From assembly GCA_017857875.1 (NCBI GenBank), contig JAFMCH010000006.1:1-56979 (forward strand): DNA of 56,979 nucleotides. Direction: 5' to 3'. Origin of the DNA: Actinomycetota bacterium (lineage in GTDB: Bacteria; Actinomycetota; Actinomycetes; S36-B12). Made by a program: the position numbers and the translations under genes. Below are positions 48,693-56,979 of the stretch, piece after piece (within the stretch, counting starts at the first letter, position 1; the number at the start of each line of letters is the position of its first letter). Below the pieces are notes generated by a model. The model saw nothing but the letters and a program-made list of their open reading frames with translations, did not search any database and was not told the origin of the DNA.

Positions 48693-50414
48693 GTGACCGA
48701 AACTGCAGCACCGGGGCTAGCCGCACCTGCCCAGACTGACGTATCTCATCGGGTGTCTCACACCACCACCGATTGGTGGCGCTCGGCGGTGATTTATCAG
48801 GTCTATCCCCGCTCATTCGCCGACCACAGCGGCAACGGCGTGGGCGACCTGCGCGGCATCATCGACCGCCTCCCCTACCTTAGCGATCTCGGGGTAGATG
48901 CGTTGTGGCTCAATCCTTTCTACTGTTCGCCGCAAAACGATGCCGGTTATGACGTGGCCAACTATTACGAGGTCGACCCACTCTTTGGTAGTACACGCGA
49001 TGCCGAGGAGCTCATCATCCGCGCACACGAACTGAACCTGCGAGTGATCTTCGACATCGTGCCCAACCACACGTCGATAGAGCACGCTTGGTTCAGGCAG
49101 GCACTTCTCACAGCACCGGGTTCAGCAGCCTGGAACCGCTACCACTGCGTACGCGGCCTCGGCGAAGACGGCAGCCGACCCCCAAACGACTGGCGGAGCG
49201 TTTTTGGCGGTAGCGGGTGGAGCCAAATCCTTGATCCCGACACCGCAGAGCCGACCGGGTGGTGGTACCTCCACCTGTTCGATGCGACGCAGCCTGACCT
49301 CAATTGGGACCACGAGGATGTTCGCGCCGAACACGAGCAGGTCCTGAAATTTTGGTTCGATCGAGGCGTTGATGGCTTCCGTATTGATGTCGCACACGGG
49401 TTGGTCAAGAGCCCGGGTTATCCGTTCTCAGGCGAAAGCGACCGGGTACTCGGCGTGGCTGATGACGTGCCCGTGCTACCCCAATGGGATCAGCCAGGGG
49501 TACATGACGTGTACCGCTCGTGGCGCCGTTTGGCCGATTCATACGATCCACCGCGTGTGTTTTGCGGTGAAGTATGGGTCTCCACACCCGAGGCGCAAGC
49601 TCAGTACCTACGACCCGATGAACTGCACACAGCATTCAACTTTCACTACCTGAAAACTCGGTGGGATGCAGAACATTTGCGCGAAACCATTGACCATTCG
49701 CTGGCAACTGCCGATTCAGTGAGCGCACCTTGTACTTGGGTGTTGAGCAATCACGATGTGTGGCGCCACGTTTCGCGATTAGCTCCCGAGAATCCACAGG
49801 GAAACCAAGACCTATCCACTGGTATGGCGCGCGCCCGGGCAGCGTCCCTGATCATGCTGGCTCTACCCGGTTCGGCATACCTATACCAAGGCGAGGAGCT
49901 CGGACTACCCGAGGTGCTCGACCTCCCAGCGCAGTCGCGTCAAGATCCAATCTTTGCTCGCACCGATGGCGCGGCCCTTGGCCGAGACGGCTGCCGGGTA
50001 CCACTTCCCTGGACGGCACAACCGCCAACCTTCGGCTTCAACTCCACCGGTCAGTCGTGGCTGCCCCAACCTGACATGTGGGGCGAGCTCAGCGTCGAAA
50101 CGCAACTGCGCGATGCGGACTCGTGTCTATCGATGTACCGCCAAGCCCTCGCCCTCCGGGCGGACGAGTCCATCTTCAATGAGGGAACGCTCGAGTGGCT
50201 GAGTTCACCCGTCGACACGATCGCCTTTCGCCGACCCGGCCGTGACTCAGTGATTGCGGTGATGAATCTCAGCGATGAACCGCTGACATGGATGGCTCAG
50301 AAACTCCTCCTGGCGAGTTCATCCCAGGTCACCGCCGAGCCGAGCACTCAAAATCACGCCCTTGGCCTCGTCGTCACCTTGGCGCCTAACACTGCCGCGT
50401 GGGTGCGTGAGTAG
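48693..50414 (+). CDS. GH13 alpha-amylase/alpha-glucosidase family protein
   Basis: WWRSAVIYQVYPRSFADHSGNGVGDLRGI, DIVPNHTS, DGFRIDVAHGLVK, FCGEVWV, WVLSNHD; GH13 conserved regions. Confidence 0.95.
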   Translation: MTETAAPGLAAPAQTDVSHRVSHTTTDWWRSAVIYQVYPRSFADHSGNGVGDLRGIIDRLPYLSDLGVDALWLNPFYCSPQNDAGYDVANYYEVDPLFGSTRDAEELIIRAHELNLRVIFDIVPNHTSIEHAWFRQALLTAPGSAAWNRYHCVRGLGEDGSRPPNDWRSVFGGSGWSQILDPDTAEPTGWWYLHLFDATQPDLNWDHEDVRAEHEQVLKFWFDRGVDGFRIDVAHGLVKSPGYPFSGESDRVLGVADDVPVLPQWDQPGVHDVYRSWRRLADSYDPPRVFCGEVWVSTPEAQAQYLRPDELHTAFNFHYLKTRWDAEHLRETIDHSLATADSVSAPCTWVLSNHDVWRHVSRLAPENPQGNQDLSTGMARARAASLIMLALPGSAYLYQGEELGLPEVLDLPAQSRQDPIFARTDGAALGRDGCRVPLPWTAQPPTFGFNSTGQSWLPQPDMWGELSVETQLRDADSCLSMYRQALALRADESIFNEGTLEWLSSPVDTIAFRRPGRDSVIAVMNLSDEPLTWMAQKLLLASSSQVTAEPSTQNHALGLVVTLAPNTAAWVRE

Positions 50415-50420
50415 AGCCAG

Positions 50421-51086
50421 TTACCGCACCACGGAAAGCGCTGGGCGGTCCAGTGCACCGGGTACACGAACAAAAACCTGACCCTTGACCGTGGTGAACT
50501 TCTTCCAGCCCGTGCGCGTGCTGGCCGCGACCCGAGAGGAATCCGGTGACAGCAACCCCATCAGCCGCGCCGCGTGCAGCGCTCGAAGCGGCAGTCCACC
50601 GAAGCTGGGCTCATCCCAAATCTCCGCCGCCAGCCCGTCGGTGTCGACAGCCGTCTGGGCGCGCGTTTTGAAGTCGGCAACGGCAGCATCAACCATCGGC
50701 ACGACGTCACTGGCCACACCTGGTATCGGCAATTGCCAACCATCGTTAGGGGGCAGCACGGCAATCTCGGCACCGCCGGGCACACTATGCCTGAGATCGA
50801 CAACCAGAGCGTATTGACCATCAGCACAGATAATGGTCGCAGCGGCATCTGCCGCGAGCACAGTGACATCTAGGTCTGCGCGGCTCGCATCAACCAGTGG
50901 CAACTGCACGTACGTCATCACGCCCAACGGGGGGGTCGCGTAGATGCCAACCGAGCCGTCGCCAGCCACGATCCGCACGACCGAGCGAGAATTCAACTTT
51001 TGCAGCCGTTCGAGGTGGGCACGCAGCAGACGTGCCTCGTGCTCACCGATCGATAAACGCACGATCTTTCCTCCTGAAGGACTCAT
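50421..51086 (-). CDS. conserved-looking hypothetical protein
   Basis: MSPSGGKIVRLSIGEHEARLLRAHLERLQKLNSRSVVRIVAGDGSVGIYATPPLGVMTYVQLPL; no family recognised. Start overlaps the thioesterase stop. Confidence 0.7.
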   Translation of the reverse strand: MSPSGGKIVRLSIGEHEARLLRAHLERLQKLNSRSVVRIVAGDGSVGIYATPPLGVMTYVQLPLVDASRADLDVTVLAADAAATIICADGQYALVVDLRHSVPGGAEIAVLPPNDGWQLPIPGVASDVVPMVDAAVADFKTRAQTAVDTDGLAAEIWDEPSFGGLPLRALHAARLMGLLSPDSSRVAASTRTGWKKFTTVKGQVFVRVPGALDRPALSVVR

Positions 51087-51502
51087 CACTGGTGATCCTC
51101 GGCTGCGCCCATGGCAGATTCCAACCATGTGCGTACCTCGCCAGGAATAGGTCGAGACTTCTGCGTGGCGGGGTCGAAGACAACCATGACCGTCTTGGCA
51201 CGAGCGGCCAATGAACCATCACTGTCGAGGATTCTGTAGGCAACCACGTACGACGACCTCCCAATCGACTCGATCCACGTCTCGACCACGAGCGGCTCCA
51301 AACCCATGCCAATCGGCGCGATGTAGTCGATTTCTTGCCGCGCCACCACCTGCGGCATCGCTACCACTGTCTCTCGCCCAAGCCCGGCTAGCAAACGGAA
51401 GCGAGCTTCTTGCAGGTACTCGTGATACACGACGTTGTTGACGTGACCCATCAGATCAAGGTCTGAGAATCTGCGATCAATAACGATTCGGGTACTGCCC
51501 AT
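51086..51502 (-). CDS. acyl-CoA thioesterase (4-hydroxybenzoyl-CoA thioesterase-like hotdog fold)
   Basis: RRFSDLDLMGHVNNVVYHEYLQEARFRLLAGLG...RQEIDYIAPIGMGLEPLVVETWIESIGRSSYVVAYRIL. Confidence 0.9.
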   Translation of the reverse strand: MGSTRIVIDRRFSDLDLMGHVNNVVYHEYLQEARFRLLAGLGRETVVAMPQVVARQEIDYIAPIGMGLEPLVVETWIESIGRSSYVVAYRILDSDGSLAARAKTVMVVFDPATQKSRPIPGEVRTWLESAMGAAEDHQ

Positions 51503-51504
51503 GT

Positions 51505-53202
51505 CTAGTTGCGGGTGAGCTTGCGGTAGGTCGCCCGGTGTGGTCGGGCCGCCTCGGCACCTAGTCGCTGCACCTTATTGCGCTCATAGGAATCGAAATT
51601 GCCTTCAAACCAAAACCACTGGGAATCACCCTCATAAGCGAGGATGTGAGTGGCAATGCGATCGAGGAACCATCGATCATGGGAGGTGATGACCGCGCAG
51701 CCGGGAAACTCCAGAAGAGCATTTTCCAATGATCCGAGTGTTTCTACATCGAGGTCGTTGGTTGGTTCGTCCAGCAGCAGCAAGTTGCCGCCCATCTTGA
51801 GAGTCAAGGCGAGATTGAGCCGATTACGCTCGCCGCCAGAGAGTACCCCGGCTGGTTTTTGCTGATCTGGGCCTTTGAACCCAAAGGCCGATACATAGGC
51901 ACGCGACGGCATTTCGACGTTGCCGACCTTGATCCAGTCCAGCTCATCGGACACGACCTGCCACACATTTTTCGTCGGATCGATACCACCTCGACCTTGA
52001 TCAACATACGAAAGCCGAACAGTGTCGCCCACACGAATATCGCCGGACGTCGGTAATTCCGCCTTGTCGTCTGCGCCACCCTCAGCCGCAGCGACGATCA
52101 TCCGAAATAGCGTGGTCTTTCCCACTCCGTTTGGTCCAATAACACCGACAATACCGTTACGCGGCAGGGTAAAAGACAGATCATCAATCAGCATCCGATC
52201 GCCGAATCCCTTGATCAAATGATCGCACTCGACCACCATGCTGCCCAGGCGAGGGCCAGGTGGAATCTGGATTTCCTCAAAATCAAGTTTTCGGGTCTTC
52301 TCCGCCTCGGTGGCCATTTCCTCATATCGATCCAAGCGCGAGCGACTCTTGGTCTGACGGGCCTTGGCATTTGAGCGCACCCATTCAAGTTCATCACCGA
52401 GCCGTTTGGCCAGTTTGACGTCTTTGTTTCCCTCGACCTTCAAGCGGGAAGCCTTCTTCTCCAGGTAGGTGGAGTAGTTGCCCTCATAGGGATAGGCGCG
52501 CCCTCGGTCGAGTTCGAGGATCCATTGGGCAACGTTGTCGAGAAAGTAGCGATCGTGAGTAATGGCAATCACGGTTCCGGGATACTTTTCGAGGTGCTGC
52601 TCAAGCCACAACACGCTCTCGGCATCGAGGTGGTTGGTGGGCTCATCAAGCAAGAGCAGGTCGGGCTGACGCAACAGGAGGGCACACAGAGCAACGCGAC
52701 GTTTCTCGCCACCGGACAGCACTGACACATCGGCATCACCGGGTGGGCAACGAAGGGCATCCATGGCCTGATCGAGTTGAGAGTCCAGGTCCCAAGCGCC
52801 CCGGTGATCGATCGCCTCCTGCAAGGTACCCATCTCGGCCATCAAAGCGTCAAAGTCAGCGTCGGGGTCAGCCATCGCGGCGGAGATTTCATTGAAGCGG
52901 TCGACCATGCCTTTGGTTTCGGCCACGCCCAGCTCAACGTTTTCCAGCACGGATTTGGTTTCATCAAGTTCTGGCTCTTGCATCAAGATGCCGACGGTGA
53001 ACCCGGGAGCTAATCCGGCGTCGCCATTGGACACTTGATCAATACCAGCCATGATTTTCAGCAACGTCGACTTACCCGCACCGTTGGGGCCCACCACACC
53101 GATCTTGGCGCCAGGCAGAAACGACAACGTCACGTCATCCAAAATGACCTTGTCGCCATGAGCTTTGCGTGCCTTATAAAGGGTGTAAATGAACTCAGCC
53201 AT
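51505..53202 (-). CDS. ettA: energy-dependent translational throttle protein EttA (ABC-F)
   Basis: Two ABC domains (GPNGAGKSTLLKIMAG, LSGGEKRRVALCALLLRQPDLLLLDEPTNHLDAESV; GPNGVGKTTLFRMI, LSGGERNRLNLALTLK); linker with SRSRLDRYEEM. Confidence 0.96.
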   Translation of the reverse strand: MAEFIYTLYKARKAHGDKVILDDVTLSFLPGAKIGVVGPNGAGKSTLLKIMAGIDQVSNGDAGLAPGFTVGILMQEPELDETKSVLENVELGVAETKGMVDRFNEISAAMADPDADFDALMAEMGTLQEAIDHRGAWDLDSQLDQAMDALRCPPGDADVSVLSGGEKRRVALCALLLRQPDLLLLDEPTNHLDAESVLWLEQHLEKYPGTVIAITHDRYFLDNVAQWILELDRGRAYPYEGNYSTYLEKKASRLKVEGNKDVKLAKRLGDELEWVRSNAKARQTKSRSRLDRYEEMATEAEKTRKLDFEEIQIPPGPRLGSMVVECDHLIKGFGDRMLIDDLSFTLPRNGIVGVIGPNGVGKTTLFRMIVAAAEGGADDKAELPTSGDIRVGDTVRLSYVDQGRGGIDPTKNVWQVVSDELDWIKVGNVEMPSRAYVSAFGFKGPDQQKPAGVLSGGERNRLNLALTLKMGGNLLLLDEPTNDLDVETLGSLENALLEFPGCAVITSHDRWFLDRIATHILAYEGDSQWFWFEGNFDSYERNKVQRLGAEAARPHRATYRKLTRN

Positions 53203-53254
53203 ATCCCCGAGGGTAATGGGCCAGCCTGCTTTGCCACGACCCAGGACGTAATTC

Positions 53255-53716
53255 CTAGAACGGAGGCGATGCCTCGGCTGATGCCTCCGTGATGGCTCGT
53301 TCCTCCTGGCGCTCCACTGCCGCCGACTTCACGCTCGATGCGGGGCGCAATTGCGTCGCGACTCTAGCCAAGTTTATTCCAATCGCTGTGGCATCTATTT
53401 GGTAGTAGGTGACCTTGCGAGCACTCGCCGTAGATTGGCTGTCTTGGTCGGGTGAGGAGGATGTCAGACGGCCGGTGACCAACACTGGCATTCCCTTCTC
53501 CAGAGATTCAACAGCGTTTTCAGCCATGGTTCGCCAACACACGACGTCCATGAAGGTCGTTTCGCCATCGACCCACCCGCCCTTTGCCTCTTGATAGCGC
53601 CGCGGGGTGTGTGCAATACGGAACGTGCAGCGCGAGGGACGATTTTCGCCGCTACTAAATCGAGGATCAAACACAATGTTGCCCGTCATCGTGATCTCAT
53701 TTATTTGCATATCCAT
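53255..53716 (-). CDS. ssb: single-stranded DNA-binding protein
   Basis: MDMQINEITMTGNIVFDPRFSSGENRPSRCTFRIAHTPRRYQEAKGGWVDGETTFMDVVCWRTMAENAVESLEKGMPVLVTGRL; start set after the disordered upstream extension. Confidence 0.92.
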   Translation of the reverse strand: MDMQINEITMTGNIVFDPRFSSGENRPSRCTFRIAHTPRRYQEAKGGWVDGETTFMDVVCWRTMAENAVESLEKGMPVLVTGRLTSSSPDQDSQSTASARKVTYYQIDATAIGINLARVATQLRPASSVKSAAVERQEERAITEASAEASPPF

Positions 53717-53901
53717 CTCTCCTGGATTTCGTGAGTCTGGGTGGACCAGTCGAACCGGTCGTGACTCACCCTTTCCCCACCTTTCCCGGGCCGAATAGCC
53801 CTGGGCAGACATGTGTGGGCGGGCTCGTTGTTCATCCGCTGTGGGCAACACCTGCCTACCAACACTTGCCTACATTGATGCGCGGAAGGCCAATTAGGTG
53901 G

Positions 53902-54897
53902 ATGATCAAGCCTGTGACCACTGTTCGGGCACCGGCGCTGCCCGCCCAGGCCATATCCAACGCTGCACGTCAGGTGCTGTGGCTTGGCCCGATCGGTGCT
54001 GGTGTTGCACTTTTGATCGCGATTATCGGTCGCGTCCCCTCCTCCAGTGTGGACGTGCCCTTATGGGTGGTGACGATCGCCGCCATAGCGCTGGCGATTG
54101 GTATTCCCCACGGCGCCGTCGACCATTTGATTCTTGGCAGTCGACTTTCCCGGCAGCGCTTGTTCTGGCTCGGACTCGCCTACCTACTCATCGCTACAGC
54201 GGCCACGGTCGCAATCTTGATCGCTCCCGCACCAGCATTGCTGGTGGTTGTCGCCATGACCGTCTGGCACTTCGGTAGCGGCGATATTGAAGCGTGGCGA
54301 ACACTGACCAATGACCCTGGCAAACCTGTCGGCTGGCAACGGGTTCTGTTGATCATTGCAGCGGGTGGCGCCCCCGTCGTCTTGCCACTCACTTCACCGG
54401 CTGCGCTAGCGACCCTCAATACATTGAATTCCGAACTTGGAGCACTCTGGAGCGCCCCTGCGACAACGGTCGTGCGCATTGCCGTCCTCATTGCCGTGGT
54501 TCTGGCCGTAGTGCTCCTCCTCCACACCCAGCGACCGTGGGCGGCGATTCAAATCATGATCCTGGCCGCACTCGGAATATTTGCCGCACCACTGCTTGCC
54601 TTCGCTATGTACTTCGGCGTGTGGCACGCACTACGACACACGGCTCGTTTGGCATTTCTCCGCAACGGCACGGTGACCTGGCGCGGCATTGGTCAGGTCA
54701 CGGCTGCAGGGTTACCTGCGCTCGTCGGGTCAATGATCGTTGTGGCCGTGGTGCTGGCCTTCGGTGGCGGTATCGACCGCGCTGCAGCGTGGCTCTGGAT
54801 TGGCCTAGCAATCGTGTGGGGTCTGACCGTGCCGCACATGGCGCTGGTGGAGAGATTCGACCGCGACCAAACGCGCGAGCCTGCAGTGCCACAATGA
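53902..54897 (+). CDS. blh: Brp/Blh family beta-carotene 15,15'-monooxygenase-like membrane protein
   Basis: GIPHGAVDHLIL, VVAMTVWHFGSGDIEAWR, LAFAMYFGVWHALRHTARLAFL, TVPHMALVERFD: conserved His motifs of Brp/Blh. Start uncertain (53878, 53902 or 53914). Confidence 0.85.
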   Translation: MIKPVTTVRAPALPAQAISNAARQVLWLGPIGAGVALLIAIIGRVPSSSVDVPLWVVTIAAIALAIGIPHGAVDHLILGSRLSRQRLFWLGLAYLLIATAATVAILIAPAPALLVVVAMTVWHFGSGDIEAWRTLTNDPGKPVGWQRVLLIIAAGGAPVVLPLTSPAALATLNTLNSELGALWSAPATTVVRIAVLIAVVLAVVLLLHTQRPWAAIQIMILAALGIFAAPLLAFAMYFGVWHALRHTARLAFLRNGTVTWRGIGQVTAAGLPALVGSMIVVAVVLAFGGGIDRAAAWLWIGLAIVWGLTVPHMALVERFDRDQTREPAVPQ

Positions 54898-54922
54898 GGT
54901 CGCCTGAAACCTTCGGGCATCA

Positions 54923-54995
54923 GCGCCCGTAGCTCAACGGATAGAGCAACCGGTTTCTACCCGGTCGGTTGGGGGTTCGAGTCCCTCCGGGCGCA
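54923..54995 (+). tRNA. tRNA-Arg (anticodon TCT)
   Basis: GCGCCCG TA GCTC AACGGAT AGAGC A ACCGG TTTCTAC CCGGT ... GGGGG TTCGAGT CCCTC CGGGCGC A folds as a cloverleaf. Confidence 0.95.
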
Positions 54996-55046
54996 CGTTT
55001 TCCGCGTAAATTTCGCAACTTCAGCGGGGTCTTGGACACGCAGCGT

Positions 55047-56979
55047 TCAGCGCGCCCCCGACCTACTGCGTCCGCGCAGAACATCCCACCGCTTCACCGC
55101 CGCGGCCACGAAATAGACCAGGGGCGCGACGGCAATGACGGGCAGCCAGGCAGAACCACCCAAAGGTGCGGTGTCAAAAACCGCATTCATCACGGGTACG
55201 TAGGTCAAGGCAAGTTGCAGCGCGATCATCGCCGCCACACCGACCCAGATCCATCGATTACTGAAGTAGCCCACGCTGGCCACGGAACCCCGAAGCGATC
55301 TGCAGGCAAAGAGGTAGGCGATCTCCATCGCCACCAGAGCATTGACAGCAATCGTGCGTGACTCCGACGTACCCGCGCCAAACTCAACAGCAATGAGGAA
55401 GACCCCGTAGGTCCCGACCAGCATGGCCGTGCCCACCACAATGAGACGTGCCAGCAGCCCACCTGTGACAAGTTGCTGGCGAGGTGGCCTTGGGGGCCTC
55501 GTCATGATGTCGGGCTCGGCCGGCTCGAAGGCGAGCATCATCCCAAGAGCTAAGGCAGTCGTCATGTTGATCCACAGGATTTGTATCGGCAGGATCGGCA
55601 GCATCGCGCCGAGGATGACCGCCACGAGGACGATGAGGCCTTCAGCAAGATTGGTGGGCAGCGTCCAGGCAATGAACTTTCTGAGGTTGTCGTAGACGGT
55701 GCGCCCCTCTTCGACCGCCGCCTCGATGGTCGCGAAGTCGTCGTCGACCAACACCATGTCCGCCGTCTCCTTGGCCACATCGGTGCCTCCCTGGCCCATG
55801 GCAATGCCGATGTCGGCTTGCTTGAGGGCCGGAGCGTCGTTGACTCCATCGCCGGTCATCGCGACGACATGACCCTCCGCCTGCAGCGCGCGCACGATCC
55901 CCAGCTTCTGCTCGGCGGTCACTCTCGCGAAGACATGACTGCCCAGGATCTTCGTGACAGTCTCAGACTGCGGTACTTCCGCGAGCTGGCCCCCGCTGAC
56001 TACTTCTAGAGAGTCACCGCCGAGCCCCACCTGCGTCGCGATGGCGCGCGCGGTGCGCATGTGATCGCCGGTGATCATCTTCACGTCGATACCCGCCGTG
56101 CGACAAGCGGCTACTGCCGCGAGCGCATCCGCTCGAGGAGGATCCTGAAGTGCCTGCAGTCCAAGAAATCGCAGTGACGTAGCCCGTAACGATGCGAGTG
56201 CCAACTGGAAGTCCCCGGGCACGCCGACCCCGGCGAAGGCCATGACGCGCAGCGCCTGATCTCCCGCTTCCTCGGCCGCCGCCGTGACTCGCTGCACCTC
56301 CTGTTCGCTCATGTCGCATAGCGCAACGACCTCTTCGACGGCGCCCTTGACCACGACGAAGGCTGTGTCGGCGCCGGTCGTGTGGAGCGTCGCCATGAGC
56401 CTGAGCTCTGATGCGAATGGGATCTCCTGGGTCCTCAGCATGCCGACCGCCTGCGCAACGGCATCGGGAGCCGCTCGATGGGCGGCGGCAAGGAGTGCGA
56501 TCTCGGTCGGATCGCCGACATTGTCGTCCCGATGATCGACGCCTGATCCAACGCTCGCGTCATTGCACAGGACGCCTGCAAGGAGGCACTCCCTCACTGC
56601 GGCCGGCACCGGAGAGGGTCCGATTGGCCACCAGCGCCCAGTCGCGTAGGCGGACTGGACGGTCATTTGGTTTTCGGTCAGCGTGCCCGTCTTATCCGTG
56701 CAGATCACGGTGACGCTGCCCAGAGTTTCCACTGCCGGGAGTCGGCGGATGATGGTTCGACGTCGAGCCATGCGCGCCACTCCGATAGCCAGAGTGATCG
56801 TCATGACGGCCGGCAGTCCCTCGGGGATCGCCCCAACGGCGAGTGCCACCGCTGCAGTCACCATGTAGGAGATCGACTCGCCGCGAATGAGCCCGATGAC
56901 GAAGGTCACCGCAGCCAGGCCGAGGATCGCCAAGGTGATCAGTTTGCTGAAGCTGGCCAGCTTGCGTGTCAGCGGCGTA
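55047..56979 (-). CDS. cation-translocating P-type ATPase (P2A-like), 5' end beyond the window
   Basis: ICTDKTGTLTENQMTVQ, TGDHMRTARAIA, MTGDGVNDAPALKQADIGIAMG, ILWINMTTALALGMMLAFEP; reading frame continues upstream to the window edge as TPLTRKLASFSKLI. Confidence 0.94.
   Translation of the reverse strand, partial: TPLTRKLASFSKLITLAILGLAAVTFVIGLIRGESISYMVTAAVALAVGAIPEGLPAVMTITLAIGVARMARRRTIIRRLPAVETLGSVTVICTDKTGTLTENQMTVQSAYATGRWWPIGPSPVPAAVRECLLAGVLCNDASVGSGVDHRDDNVGDPTEIALLAAAHRAAPDAVAQAVGMLRTQEIPFASELRLMATLHTTGADTAFVVVKGAVEEVVALCDMSEQEVQRVTAAAEEAGDQALRVMAFAGVGVPGDFQLALASLRATSLRFLGLQALQDPPRADALAAVAACRTAGIDVKMITGDHMRTARAIATQVGLGGDSLEVVSGGQLAEVPQSETVTKILGSHVFARVTAEQKLGIVRALQAEGHVVAMTGDGVNDAPALKQADIGIAMGQGGTDVAKETADMVLVDDDFATIEAAVEEGRTVYDNLRKFIAWTLPTNLAEGLIVLVAVILGAMLPILPIQILWINMTTALALGMMLAFEPAEPDIMTRPPRPPRQQLVTGGLLARLIVVGTAMLVGTYGVFLIAVEFGAGTSESRTIAVNALVAMEIAYLFACRSLRGSVASVGYFSNRWIWVGVAAMIALQLALTYVPVMNAVFDTAPLGGSAWLPVIAVAPLVYFVAAAVKRWDVLRGRSRSGAR

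Overview
This 57 kb window looks like core chromosome of an actinobacterium, judged by gene order. The minus-strand block runs histidine phosphatase, rsfS, LCP protein, nadD, proA, proB, obg, rpmA, rplU, rne, two radical-SAM-family genes (TIGR03936/TIGR03960), rodA, PBP2, mreDCB, alpha/beta hydrolase, ndk, DUF4233, folC. After valS it continues clpX, clpP2, clpP1, tig. The rest is mixed-strand metabolic genes: LysE exporter, lipase-like hydrolase, VKOR, DUF3159, Nei2, DsbA-like, pepN, DUF5130, malQ, Ada-like, EamA, S9 peptidase, MscS, SDR, AarF, globin, GH13, thioesterase, ABC-F, ssb, Blh-type carotene oxygenase, P-type ATPase. There are three tRNAs: Pro-TGG, Gly-TCC, Arg-TCT. I saw no CRISPR array, transposase, integrase or prophage. 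The most unusual structure is directly downstream of tRNA-Gly: a 114-bp unit in two full tandem copies plus a partial third. Each unit starts with a copy of the 17-nt tRNA 3' end (T-stem 3' strand through CCA) and carries a 20-bp hairpin beginning at the CCA. Other points of interest are a lone, oppositely oriented, archaeal-like (type 2) valS inside the conserved block, many TAnnnT-N6-8-start arrangements that suggest leaderless mRNAs, a 17-bp perfect palindrome abutting the LysE-family start codon, a 17-bp-period direct repeat upstream of PBP2, and a blh homolog with no rhodopsin gene in view. Assignments come from reading the translations and motifs. No database search was run.
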